64,000 nt of DNA from Piscicola geometra (taxonomy: Eukaryota; Annelida; Clitellata; Hirudinida; Piscicolidae). Positions 36,485-47,829 of the stretch are shown in pieces. The notes beneath the pieces are model-generated. The model saw only the letters and a list, made by a program, of their open reading frames with translations. It did not search any database and was not told where the DNA came from. A program made the position numbers and the translations under genes. Numbering within the stretch: the first letter of the stretch is position 1; every line of letters begins with the position of its first letter. Where the stretch lies: positions 3,507,239 to 3,571,238 of the forward strand of contig OX030962.1 of the NCBI GenBank assembly GCA_943735955.1, written 5' to 3'.

Positions 36485-37239
36485 ATGTTTTTAAAATGGA
36501 AAGAATACCTTTCGTTCCCCTCCTTGCCTTCCCTCAAAAGAAGAAACAGTGAGCCTGAGTTGAGTTCTCCTGGCTTTGAAGCTTACAGTGACGACGAGTG
36601 GATATTGGTGAACGAGAAATGTAACCTTTCTTATTAGTTTAGAATGAATGTAAAGTGTTTTATATTTTTTTGTATATATCAAAAATTATATTAAATAGTC
36701 AATTCAACATGAAATAAATATAAAAGAATACAAGTGATATAAATCCTTTTTGACTCTTTATTTTTTATGAAATTAATTAAATTATATCCATTTTTTTCAC
36801 TCACGTAGCTACAGGCAAAAACGATGTGTGTGAAGGCGGTTTGCGAACCTTGCTAATTCAAGAGAAAGAAAGGAAGGTGGAAGAAGGACAGGGCATAAAT
36901 GCAGAAAAAGAAAAAGAATTCATCACAAAAGTGTTCAATGAGAATGACGAAGAGGGATTCGAAAGATCAGAGAAAGATAAAAGAGTGGCTATGAATTCTG
37001 CGAAAACCAAAAAAACAAAGAATCGTCAGTTAGTCGAGGCAAGGATGAAAGAAAGAAGACAACTTGAAGAACTCTTATTCGACAACAACCCAAACAATAA
37101 CTCTGCCACCAACTACCCTAACAACTTTCACAAACACCACTACAAAGTGACTGCCAAAGAATCAAGGAGCCAACTTCGAAGAAGACAGAAACAACTGGGC
37201 AATGAGAACAAGAAGAGAAGAAGAGACATGTCATGCTGA
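36485..37239 (+). CDS. TP53INP/DOR-like protein, 2 exons
   Basis: Exons 36485-36620 and 36809-37239 (TGA) join in phase to 188 residues. The protein starts MFLKWKEYLSFP and carries YSDDEWILVNEK at about residues 34-45. Vertebrate TP53INP1/2 likewise begin MF and carry a DDEWILV motif near the N-terminus; that is their LC3-interacting region, which couples them to autophagosomes. LRTLLIQEKERK follows, in the place of the TP53INP nuclear-export and activation segment. The C-terminal half is charged, with RRRQKQLGNENKKRRR, a likely nuclear localisation signal. Splice sites are AAAT/GTAACC and CACGTAG/CTACAG. The assignment rests on the N-terminus and LIR; the C-terminal part has no match that I recognise. 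It is divergent with the nuclear receptor gene. Confidence 0.6.
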
Positions 37240-38190
37240 TGAATCGATGATTCTTGGCTATTACAATGTAGTGATAACAATGATGTATCGATGTTGAATT
37301 GTTGATACTAGATATACTTTTAAAATCGTTTGTATAGATGCTCTGTTGTAATAATGAAGGATTTAGTAGCTAGCTGCCAGCAATGGAAGTAAGTTGTCTG
37401 ATTAAGCTATTTCGGAGAAATTTGGATCGATATTTAGCCAACTTTCTTTAGTTTTTGTTTTAACTTCGCAACCAAATGAGGAAATTGCATTTAGACTGCA
37501 TGAGCTGTAAATAGAAAATGTTTTTACTGAATTTTATTTTTTCGGCTCGAAAGTCTACTTTATTTGAAATTTGATAATCTTGGAATTCAAAACATTTTAA
37601 TGTTTTTAAGAAACTTTGATATTTAAAATGTCACTGTCCAATAGGTTATTCTTATTCTTCACCGTGTCTCAGTGCTCTGACATGATTAGTCAATAAACGC
37701 CATCAGACGCATCCATAGGGGGCGCCCCGAGCAAAATATTGGGTGGGCCAACATGGCAAGTCGCTAATATAAATTTGGTTAATTAATAGCCTTGCCTTTA
37801 ATGGGACCTAGAACCCTGTGTTCGTTTTTTCTCTATACCCTTCCCCATACAGTTTTCCAATTTTCAACTCAATGGGCGACAGTTTAGTGAGTAAGTTTTA
37901 ATTAATTTGTACAAAATGATAATCAAAATTGCGTGTGGCGTGTGGTATAATGATTCATATTCTATAAAATTGAAAACATTCAAAATTTAGTCAAAATTAT
38001 GAAGTCAGAAGTCAAAAATATAATTAAAATATTATGATTTATATTGCATAAAATTTGAAAGAGTCACTCTCAAACATTACATTTGGTAGACGCCATTACG
38101 ACGATTACGGCTATTTTAAATTATCTTAGTTTTATTTAGTTTTAACAAGTTTTTTCCCCATATCTAAAATTTTATTAAAACCTATTTTAA
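37240..38190. other. intergenic, no gene seen
   Basis: Contains the 3' end of the TP53INP-like gene. A small G/C-rich patch (37700-37750, gggggcgccccgagc) looks like an element end but has no mate that I could find. Confidence 0.4.
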
Positions 38191-38781
38191 TATGTTCAAA
38201 ATTGGCCGATCAGATAGTTCAGACATTGAAGAGAACAAATTGTTCATACGTGGAGTTACCGATGATGTCGACGAAATATGATTACCACTTATTTTTCTAA
38301 ATATGGAAGAGTATCGGAAGTTTATATGGCGAGAGACTTCGAGACGAAGCTGCCAAGAGGATTTGCTTTCGTGACGTTCGAAGACGCTAAAGAATGCGAC
38401 GAGGCGTGCAAGAATACGAACGGAAAAGACTTTCATGGAAAACCTCTACACGTCGAAAAGTCATCAAAGTCCAAGTCATTTGGTTCATCGAGAGGAAGGG
38501 GGTTTGCAAGGGGGAGGGGTTATGCCGGGAGAGGGCGCAATCCTCCAGGCATGAGAGACTATGGCTACCGCAGCAGGATGGGCGAAATGAGGGACGACCG
38601 AGATTATCCGAAGGGCAGGAGGTTCAAGTCTGCCAGAGGTGGCCGAGGAATGCCACCCTCACCCAGGGAGTACGAGTACAGAGCTCGATCGCCCATCGCC
38701 ATGCCTCCTCGTTCAGAGAAGTACTATGTCGACTCAAAAACACAAACACACGAAAAACAAGTCAACCAACCGAAGACTTAA
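38191..38781 (+). pseudogene. intronless RRM + RGG protein, frameshifted
   Basis: RNA-binding protein of the RBMX/CIRBP type. The frame from ATG 38191 gives MFKIGRSDSSDIEEN, then RNP2 KLFIRGV, then breaks at 38277-38280. The +1-shifted frame from 38278 continues MITTYFSKYGRVSEVYMARD and RNP1 RGFAFVTF, then an RGG-like tail (SSRGRGFARGRGYAGRGRN) with many R/G/Y/S residues, and a stop at 38781. All 590 bp lack introns. Together with the frameshift near residue 29 this suggests a processed retrogene losing function; a two-base assembly error could also explain the break. A second overlapping frame is open to 38972. No poly(A) tract or target duplication was identified. Confidence 0.7.
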
Positions 38782-39062
38782 CACCCGAAACACCATCGGT
38801 AAGCCAAGAGCATAACATCGTACCAACACCGAGTGGAAAACAGCCCAGGAAAAACACGCTTAAACTCCAAAAAGACGCAATAGAAGCGATGATGGACACC
38901 AACATCAACGCAGTTATACGAGAAGCAACTGGCCAACAGCCAAAACCACAATGCGCTAACTCGATAATGTAGAAACACGAACTATAAAAACATTCTTTTA
39001 AATGACTCTATTTTATCTGTTTTACCAATTCCATTGACTGAACATTACTGACATGTTTTAAC

Positions 39063-40717
<1,655 letters not shown>

Positions 40718-41065
40718 GTTTTAACCATTCTCATGTTTCAATTATTGTTGTTGTATTAATCACACATTTTATGTTACAAAAACGTTATTTAAATAAAAAT
40801 GATAAATTCTCTCTTCCAATAAAATACTTACCAAATAACAAAAAATAAAAATAAAACACTCGTATTCACACAAAGATACAAAATACATATACATATAAAA
40901 AATATAGAGAACAGTATGTTTAGATATATACATACATACAAAAAGTAAACGCAAACAGTCGCTAAGTAACACAAAAAATCCTCTCGAAAAACCATTAAAA
41001 CCCTCAATAGAGAAGTGGTATACGGCAAAAGAGGATTTAGAGTTAAACATCCCAATCAGATCCGA

Positions 41066-41112
41066 GTACATAAGCCGGAAAGCACTACTTGTAGTCTCGA
41101 AAGAGACTACAA
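41066..41112 (+). other. CCGGAA box + GAAA hairpin, copy M1
   Basis: cataagccggaaag at 41069-41082, then a perfect 8-bp stem (gtagtctc 41091-41098, gagactac 41103-41110) closed by a GAAA tetraloop, then acaacacaaat and telomeric repeats from 41123. By comparison with M3 it should be the 3' end of an upstream, truncated Penelope-like unit. Confidence 0.75.
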
Positions 41113-41122
41113 CAACACAAAT

Positions 41123-41386
41123 CTAACCCTAACCCTAACCCTAACCCTAACCCTAACCCTAGCCCTAGCCCTAACCCTAACCCTAACCCTAACCCTAACC
41201 CTAAAATCCCTAACCCTAACCCTAACCCTAACCCTAACCCTAGCCCTAACCCTAACCCTAACCCTAACCCTAACCCTAACCCTAACCCTAACCCTAACCC
41301 TAACCCTAACCCTAAAATCCCTAACCCTAACCCTAACCCTAACCCTAACCCTAACCCTAACCCTAACCCTAACCCTAACCCTAACC
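41123..41386 (+). repeat. telomeric repeat tract (CCCTAA)n
   Basis: About 44 units, mostly ccctaa, with a few ccctag units. Two identical aaaatccctaacc joints (about 41202 and 41312) suggest that part of the tract was duplicated or that several short tracts were joined. The orientation is C-rich on the sense strand of the Penelope-like units. Confidence 0.97.
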
Positions 41387-41562
41387 ACTACAATGACGCG
41401 CGAACACAAACAAAGGATAATTACATATGCATCCACACATGCATCTACACGCATACATCTACACGGATGCTACTACAAATTTACATTATACTAAACATGA
41501 ACCTTGAAACAAAGGAATACCTCATATACATATGCGTCCACATACATATAAAGGGTTGTAAC

Positions 41563-41639
41563 GAACTCAATAAGTTAAATAAAACCTTCCTGATGAAGCG
41601 AATAAGCGAAACATGTCGAAGGATCTAACAGTTGAGTTC
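41563..41639 (+). ncRNA. hammerhead ribozyme 1 (type I, minimal stem III)
   Basis: Catalytic core CTGATGA (41590-41596) and GAAAC (41608-41612). Stem I: ccttc (41585-41589) with gaagg (41618-41622), extended by gtta/taac and gaactcaa (41563-41570) with ttgagttc (41632-41639). Cleavage is expected after GTC (41615-41617). Stem II is short (gc gaataa gc). Stem III is only the palindrome CATG (41612-41615), so pairing between two copies would stabilise the active form, as known for ribozymes of Penelope-like elements. Located in the 5' leader of PLE unit 1. Confidence 0.9.
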
Positions 41640-41679
41640 AAAATAATAATTTAAATCTTAAATTTAAATTACTTTTAAT

Positions 41680-41820
41680 CTCTCACATCGAGAATTAAAA
41701 GAATCATCCTAACTGTGTTCTAATACGAACAGTAAAGAATGATCTATTACTCACATCGAGAATTAAAAAACACCCTAACTGGATTCCTAACACGACCAGT
41801 AGAGAGTGGTTAAGAACAAA
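41680..41820 (+). repeat. ~70-bp direct repeats in PLE leader
   Basis: Two units containing tcacatcgagaattaaaa, then cctaact, then acgaacagtaaagaatg or acgaccagtagagagtg. Related units form a longer array before unit 2 (52536-53060). Confidence 0.8.
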
Positions 41821-41854
41821 AAGGTAAGTGGTTGACACCTAGATCACTTCCCAA

Positions 41855-41895
41855 GCCATAAGCCGGAACGCTTTTTTGTGACTAACCATCACATT
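41855..41895 (+). other. CCGGAA box + hairpin, copy M2
   Basis: gccataagccggaacg (41855-41870), then a 5-bp stem tgtga/tcaca (41877-41881, 41889-41893), then telomeric units from 41904. It sits between hammerhead 1 and the first open frame of PLE unit 1. Confidence 0.7.
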
Positions 41896-41903
41896 CTACC
41901 ATA

Positions 41904-41947
41904 CCTAACCCTAACCCTAACCCTAACCCTAAACTCTAACCCTAACC

Positions 41948-41988
<41 letters not shown>
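41904..41988 (+). repeat. telomeric repeats inside PLE unit 1
   Basis: About 14 ccctaa-type units with two small irregularities (aaactctaac, aaacccta). In the frame ctaacc they read Leu-Thr and run without a stop into the following open frame. Confidence 0.95.
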
Positions 41989-42452
41989 AACATAACACTC
42001 TGAAAGAACAAATAAGATCAATAATCGAACAAAGAGAACAAACCATAGCAACAACCACAAATATAACAGATAATACGGAAACTGACACCGAAAACATTGA
42101 AACAAACAATGAAACAAATACCACAACAAACACTATAACAAATACCACAACAAACACCGAAAACATTGAAACAAACAATGAAACAAATACCACAACAAAC
42201 ACTATAACAAAAAACGAAAGAAACACCGAATCAAACACAGAAACAGAAACAAACAACGAATTAAACACCGAAGCTAATATAATAACAATAGAGGAAACAA
42301 CCACAACAGAGGAAACAACCACAACAGAGAATAACATTATCACAACAGATAACGCAACAAACATAACTGTAAATATAGAAGCAACAACCTCCAGACCAAA
42401 TAAACCAAGGAATAAAATGGCACTTAGGAAGAAAATGATAACAAAAAACTAA
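41989..42452 (+). CDS. PLE unit 1 ORF1-like frame, T/N/E-rich
   Basis: An open frame continues from the telomeric tract (Leu-Thr repeats) through HNTLKEQIRSIIEQREQ, a T/N/E-rich middle with two near-identical 66-base repeats (ENIETNNETNTTTNTITN twice), and a basic end RPNKPRNKMALRKKM before a stop at 42450-42452. There is no early ATG, so translation start is unclear. The place and low complexity match ORF1 of unit 2. Possible roles are nucleic-acid binding or particle formation; nothing in the sequence proves one. Confidence 0.5.
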
Positions 42453-42463
42453 ATAATGAGTCT

Positions 42464-43229
42464 ATGAAAGCCGAAAACTCCTGTATAGTTAACTTATCTA
42501 AATACAAATTAAATAAACACATTACAAACCTACTAAACAAAGGATTAGGCTTCATAGACTCCAAAAAAACAATTAACTATGATACTTTTAAAACCTTCTA
42601 TAACACAACTAGAAGAAGTCTACTACTAAAGATGTACTTTAACAGAATAAACAATATGATGATAAGAGCGGGCTATGATATTAACGACGAGGAAGACACA
42701 AGACATAAAACCAACTTCAAACTAAAATCCAACTTTACACCAAGCACAAAAATGCTAAAAGATTCCGAAAGGAAACTAATAGGCAAGATCACACAAACTA
42801 TCAACAGAGACCTATACAAAAGAAGAACAAAGAAAAACGTGTTGATCCTACCAATAAACAATAACAAAATTAAAATCACAGACACGAACAAACACAATAC
42901 AAATACACTCTTTAGAACAAATGACAAAAACAACATAACGAAAAAAGAAAAAAACTCCCTAAATAAACTCAAGGAGGATATAAAGGAAGGAATCATAACA
43001 ATAAAAAAAGCCGACAAAGGCGACTGTTTTGTCATCCAAGACACAAAGGATTACCACGCAGAGATAATGAGACAACTAAGCGATCGAAAGTTCTATAGAG
43101 AAGCTAATGAGACGGAATACAGAAACACACACACAATGATCAAGAGAATAACAGAAAGACACCAAACCTATAGCTCACTCAAAGACTTTTTAGACAGCAA
43201 AAACGTTAAATTTACACATCGTAAATTTT
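42464..43229 (+). CDS. PLE reverse transcriptase, N-terminal part (unit 1)
   Basis: Starts MKAENSCIVNLSKYKLN. The conserved PLE N-terminal block is ITIKKADKGDCFVIQD (about residues 177-192), followed by RQLSDRKFY. The frame is cut at TTT-T (43229) by the MULE transposon and resumes at 51204 in the correct phase; the joined frame would be 646 residues without a stop. Repeat ORFs after 43230 are transposon sequence. Products would copy the element RNA at a chromosome end or nick. Confidence 0.85.
43220..43229. repeat. MULE target-site duplication, left copy
   Basis: cgtaaatttt, identical to 51194-51203. Mutator-like elements normally duplicate 9 bp (gtaaatttt); the extra shared C may be chance. 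Confidence 0.9.
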
Positions 43230-43612
43230 GGGGAACGGACAAAAAGCCTCTCGGAGAAAAAGCCTTCGGATAAAATACCTTCGACAAAAAGCCTCCCGGA
43301 GAAAAAACCTCCTGGAGAAAAAGCCTCTCGGAGAAAAAGTCTCTTTGTTAATATTTTAGTATAAATAAAACGGACTTTTTATAGAAAAAACGGATTTTTT
43401 ATGGATTCGTTTCACAATTTTAAATGAATAAAACGGACTTTTTATATAAAAAAACGGATATTTTTTTATAGATTTGTTTCACAATTTTAAATTAATAAAA
43501 CGGACTTTTTATATAAAAAACGGATTTTTTAATAGATTCTTATCACAATTTTAAATAAATAAAACGGGCTATATTTTTTAAATTACACAATTGAAACGAA
43601 CTTTAAATGTTC
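43230..43612 (+). repeat. MULE terminal inverted repeat, left
   Basis: Pairs with 50818-51193 at high identity. The outermost bases differ (ggggaacggac versus aatgtaggat), and similarity starts at aaaaagcctctcgg. Inner half: alternating acggactttttata and acggattttttat blocks separated by ttcacaattttaaat. Confidence 0.93.
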
Positions 43613-44078
43613 AAATTTAATAAATTATTAAATACAATACGAATTATTTAACACAATATAAATTTTATTGATTGATTGTTATAGTCATCAACCTTATATA
43701 CCTTTTCGTATTCGTTGTCTTGATGACTAAGAATTAGTATGTAAATTCAACTCATTTTTTATTTGAATACTTGATTAGAATATATTTTTTTAAGGTTTTT
43801 TAAACAATATAAATATCAAGACAATGCTTTCTAATTTTTATTGATTTAGAAAGATAGGAACAAATAACAGACGTTTCAAACGGTTGAAAAACAATTAAAA
43901 CAAAAATGTGTCGCTGATAGGGTGGCGAGTGCATGACCACGTGATGAAGATGATGAAGATAATGATGCACACTGTCATTTCTATGTAAATCATCGTTTAT
44001 AGCGATGATGAAGATGATGTTGTTTTGTCATAGATTGATCATAGGTTTCTGTTGATTATGTAAGTTTGTAGTATAAAT

Positions 44079-44432
<354 letters not shown>

Positions 44433-44509
44433 TATACAAAAGTTAATTGGAATTTTAATAATATGAAAATTAAAATAACTGACAACAAATTTAATAAAGT
44501 ACATACCTT

Positions 44510-46379
44510 TTACTGTGTTCTTGCAATAATAACACAATGCCCCACAGCCCTCAATGCTTCAATCACGGTTTTTGTTCCATCCCTTAAATTTTCACAAATA
44601 CTTTTCAGTCTTTGCTGCGACTGAACAGTATTTAATTTTATTCTTCTTGCCGGTGGATCCCCTCTTTCTATTTGTTCCAATTTTGCCTTGTTAATAGCTT
44701 CATCATTTTGAAAGGCTTTTATTAACGTCCACAGTGAGGGATTCTGATGGCCTATCAAATTATAAAAACTGTTATTCCATCCCTCACATGCATTGTTTGT
44801 TCTGGCAGTATCGTTTATTGTTTGATGATGAACATTCCACAATGCAGGTGGGTAAAGTGGTGGACGACGTCTTAAAATAATCGTATGGTTTGCTCCGGCA
44901 TCACTTACAAATGGCCCTCTACCATAGTAAGTGTCAAAATAAAGGAATAGATCATCTAATCTAGGAATATTTTCCGGTATGTTATTTTGAAGGTATTCCA
45001 GTCCTTCTGATATGTCTCTTAGTCTCAGAAATGCAAGACCATCTAACATGCCTGCAAAATGTCTAACTGCCTCAACACTTTTGTATGCCCTTGTTAATCC
45101 CAGTTCCTGAATCTAAAAATAGTATGTAGCAAAATTGTTTTTAAAATGCTATTTTGTTATTTATTCAATCAATAAATCACTGAAACCTATATAGAACTTA
45201 AAATTATTTAAGAAAATAAACTTCTTACTTTTCTCCAAGTGCTTTGTGTTAAGTGATAAAAACATCCGTGGATTGAAACATGTTCGCCGAAGACATCACT
45301 TATGGCCAGTCTTGGGGCTATTTCAAAGTCAGCCATAACATATCTTACATTTATAGGATAATTATTTTCTGAAAGTTTTTCTTTCAATGCATTAAAGACT
45401 ATTTCGTATTCTGATTGTCTTCTTTGTGACATCAGAATGTAGGCACAAGTTATAAAAACGTTTTCTGTAAGCGCCCTTATCACATAAACTTGCTGGAAAA
45501 GTCTGGGAACGGATTTAAATGTTCCATCCATAAACCATCTGTTATAAATATATTGTAACGTTATTATATATTTAACTTTTTTAATGTTTTAAAATATATA
45601 TATTGGCTGGGTAAATCTTTATTTACGTTATTGGTTATACAATTGAACTATGAGGCTACATGTAAAAATCGTTCCACCTTGTGCAACCTCCCTCTATCAA
45701 TAGTTACGAACCTTTCACTTTCAGCCAAAACTCGAAGCTGATGATTGTTAGAAAATATAATTATTCGATTTGTTGCTTGGTTTCCATTATCAAATATTAA
45801 AAAGTTTTGAATTTCTTGTTCGCCAGTAGTCTTTAAAAAATCAGGAATTACACATTCTTCCATTGATTGTGGGTTTTTAGGCATTTTCTTGTTTTTTGTA
45901 TATCTTAGACATCTAGTAATTGATTCTTTTTTACCCAAAAAAGCCTTGGCATTGTCGTCAAGTGTCCTTAGTCCTTCTGCGTATACTTGGGTAGGCTGCG
46001 ATGTTGAGGCACTAGATGCGATTTCTTTCATTTTATTCAAGCATTTGGTTCTTTTGATGATTTCTTTGCTGGGTTCATGATTGTGATCAGTGCTGCTTAA
46101 TACAGCTGTTTTCTTTTATTTGAAATATTTTATAATGAGTTAAAAACTATTAAAACAGATAAAAATAATATAAATAGATAAAAATTTAATTAACATCATA
46201 TAAATAAAAATTTAGTAATAACTCACTTCAGAATTTGTGTAAAGCGTAGCTTTACATAAAAGCGCGCATCGCCTGCTACATTGCCACTGTACTCTTTGAG
46301 GCTTTATAGATTTCACCGTATAGGTGTAACCCAAATAACACAATTTTTCACCACCTTTATTACTAGTAATAATTTCCAT
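44510..46379 (-). CDS. MULE transposase with FLYWCH finger, 4 exons
   Basis: DDE transposase that would cut and paste this element. Minus-strand exons: 46379-46227, 46112-45712, 45538-45229, 45112-44510 (TAA); phases match, giving 488 residues. Exon 1 and the start of exon 2 form a FLYWCH zinc finger: LCYLGYTYTVKSI, VQWQCSRRC, CKATLYTNSE, then TDHNHEP. The MULE core has WFMDGTFKSVPRLFQQVY (first Asp), VMADFEIAPRLA (second Asp), the HGCFYHLTQS histidine-cysteine motif and TNNACEGWNNSFY (Glu). No stop or frameshift is seen, so it may be functional. Animal genomes contain such FLYWCH-MULEs and host FLYWCH genes derived from them. Splice sites are my inference; the exon 1 acceptor (AAATAAAAG) is weak. 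Confidence 0.88.
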
Positions 46380-46439
46380 CTTGAATCAAAGTTTTGAAAA
46401 CAAATAACTAAGAGTGTTTGAAAGATCTAAATTTTTCTA

Positions 46440-46440
46440 A

Positions 46441-46472
<32 letters not shown>
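46440..46472. repeat. (AT)n microsatellite
   Basis: About 14 at units just upstream of the MULE transposase start codon. Confidence 0.9.
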
Positions 46473-46475
<3 letters not shown>

Positions 46476-46857
46476 CCATCCAATCATAAAGGACATCAAA
46501 TCTTAAAATTCGGATGCGACATATGGGTCAGCTCGAAAACCTCATCAATATTAGTGAGTGGGCGGAGCCTAAGTAGTTTGATTGACATGGAGGATATCAT
46601 AGTTAGCTGATTATCGATATGATGTGTGAAAACGGATTATATTTTCAGATTTAACATACATAGTAGCAGAGAAACAGTACTGTACTCAAAGTAACGAAAT
46701 TTCATTTGAAAATGAAGTAATTTTCAACTTTTCAATTTAACTTCTCATGTAATTTGGTAATTTATACTTACAGATTACATACAAATGTATATAAAATAAC
46801 ACAAATCATCTGCTAAAGACCCTGCTCAATCTGTAGTCATTTGGCTCAGATCTTCTG

Positions 46858-46956
46858 AACTACTTCTACTACTACTACTAATACTACTACTACTACTGCT
46901 ACTACTACTACTACTACTACCACTACAACTACTACTACTATTACTACTACTATTAT

Positions 46957-47040
<84 letters not shown>

Positions 47041-47054
47041 TACTACTACTACTT
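46858..47054. repeat. (CTA)n microsatellite
   Basis: About 195 bp of cta/act units with scattered changes. Poly-Val frame on the minus strand is an artefact. Confidence 0.97.
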
Positions 47055-47324
47055 TCTTCTAGTCATAAGTCAATGGGAATATCTGTTAGTTTTTTGGCTG
47101 GCATCAGCAGGCATCCCTCCAAGATTCGGTCGAACTGATCACTTTACACTGGTATTGGCAAGAAGAATGAAGACACCACACACAAGTGCCAATTACATGG
47201 CTCCAAACCACTAATTGAATTTGAATAACTATAAAAATAAACACACTACATTGTAAACACTTTTTCAATTTTAATGAACAAATAATACATTTAATATTTG
47301 AAACTTTTATTTTGAATTCTTGAT

Positions 47325-47829
47325 ATAAAGTATTAATAATTTATATTGTATTTAATAATTTATATTGTATTTAATAATTTATATTGTATTTAATAATTTA
47401 TATTGTATTTAATAATTTATATTGTATTTAATAATTTATACTGTATTTAATAATTTATATTGTATTTAATAATTTATATTCTATTTAATAATTTATATTG
47501 TATTTAATAATTTATATTGTATTTAATAATTTATACTGTATTTAATAATTTATATTGTATTTAATAATTTATATTCTATTTAATAATTTATATTGTATTT
47601 AATAATTTATATTGTATTTAATAATTTATATTGTATTTAATAATTTATATTGTATTTAATAATTTATATTGTATTTAATAATTTATATTGTATTTAATAA
47701 TTTATATTGTATTTAATAATTTATATTGTATTTAATAATTTATATTGTATTCAATAATATATATTGTATTTAATAATTTATATTGTATTCAATAATTTAT
47801 ATTGTATTTAATAATTTATATTGTATTTA
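47325..47829. repeat. 19-bp satellite, left part
   Basis: About 26 units of tatttaataatttatattg with a few single-base variants. It is split by the LINE at 47830-50520 and continues on its far side (50521-50818). Confidence 0.95.

Noticed and set aside
36491..36682. Minus-strand 63-codon frame over the TP53INP-like first exon
   Set aside because: Antisense shadow of the plus-strand exon, whose MF start, DDEWILV motif and splice phases are coherent.
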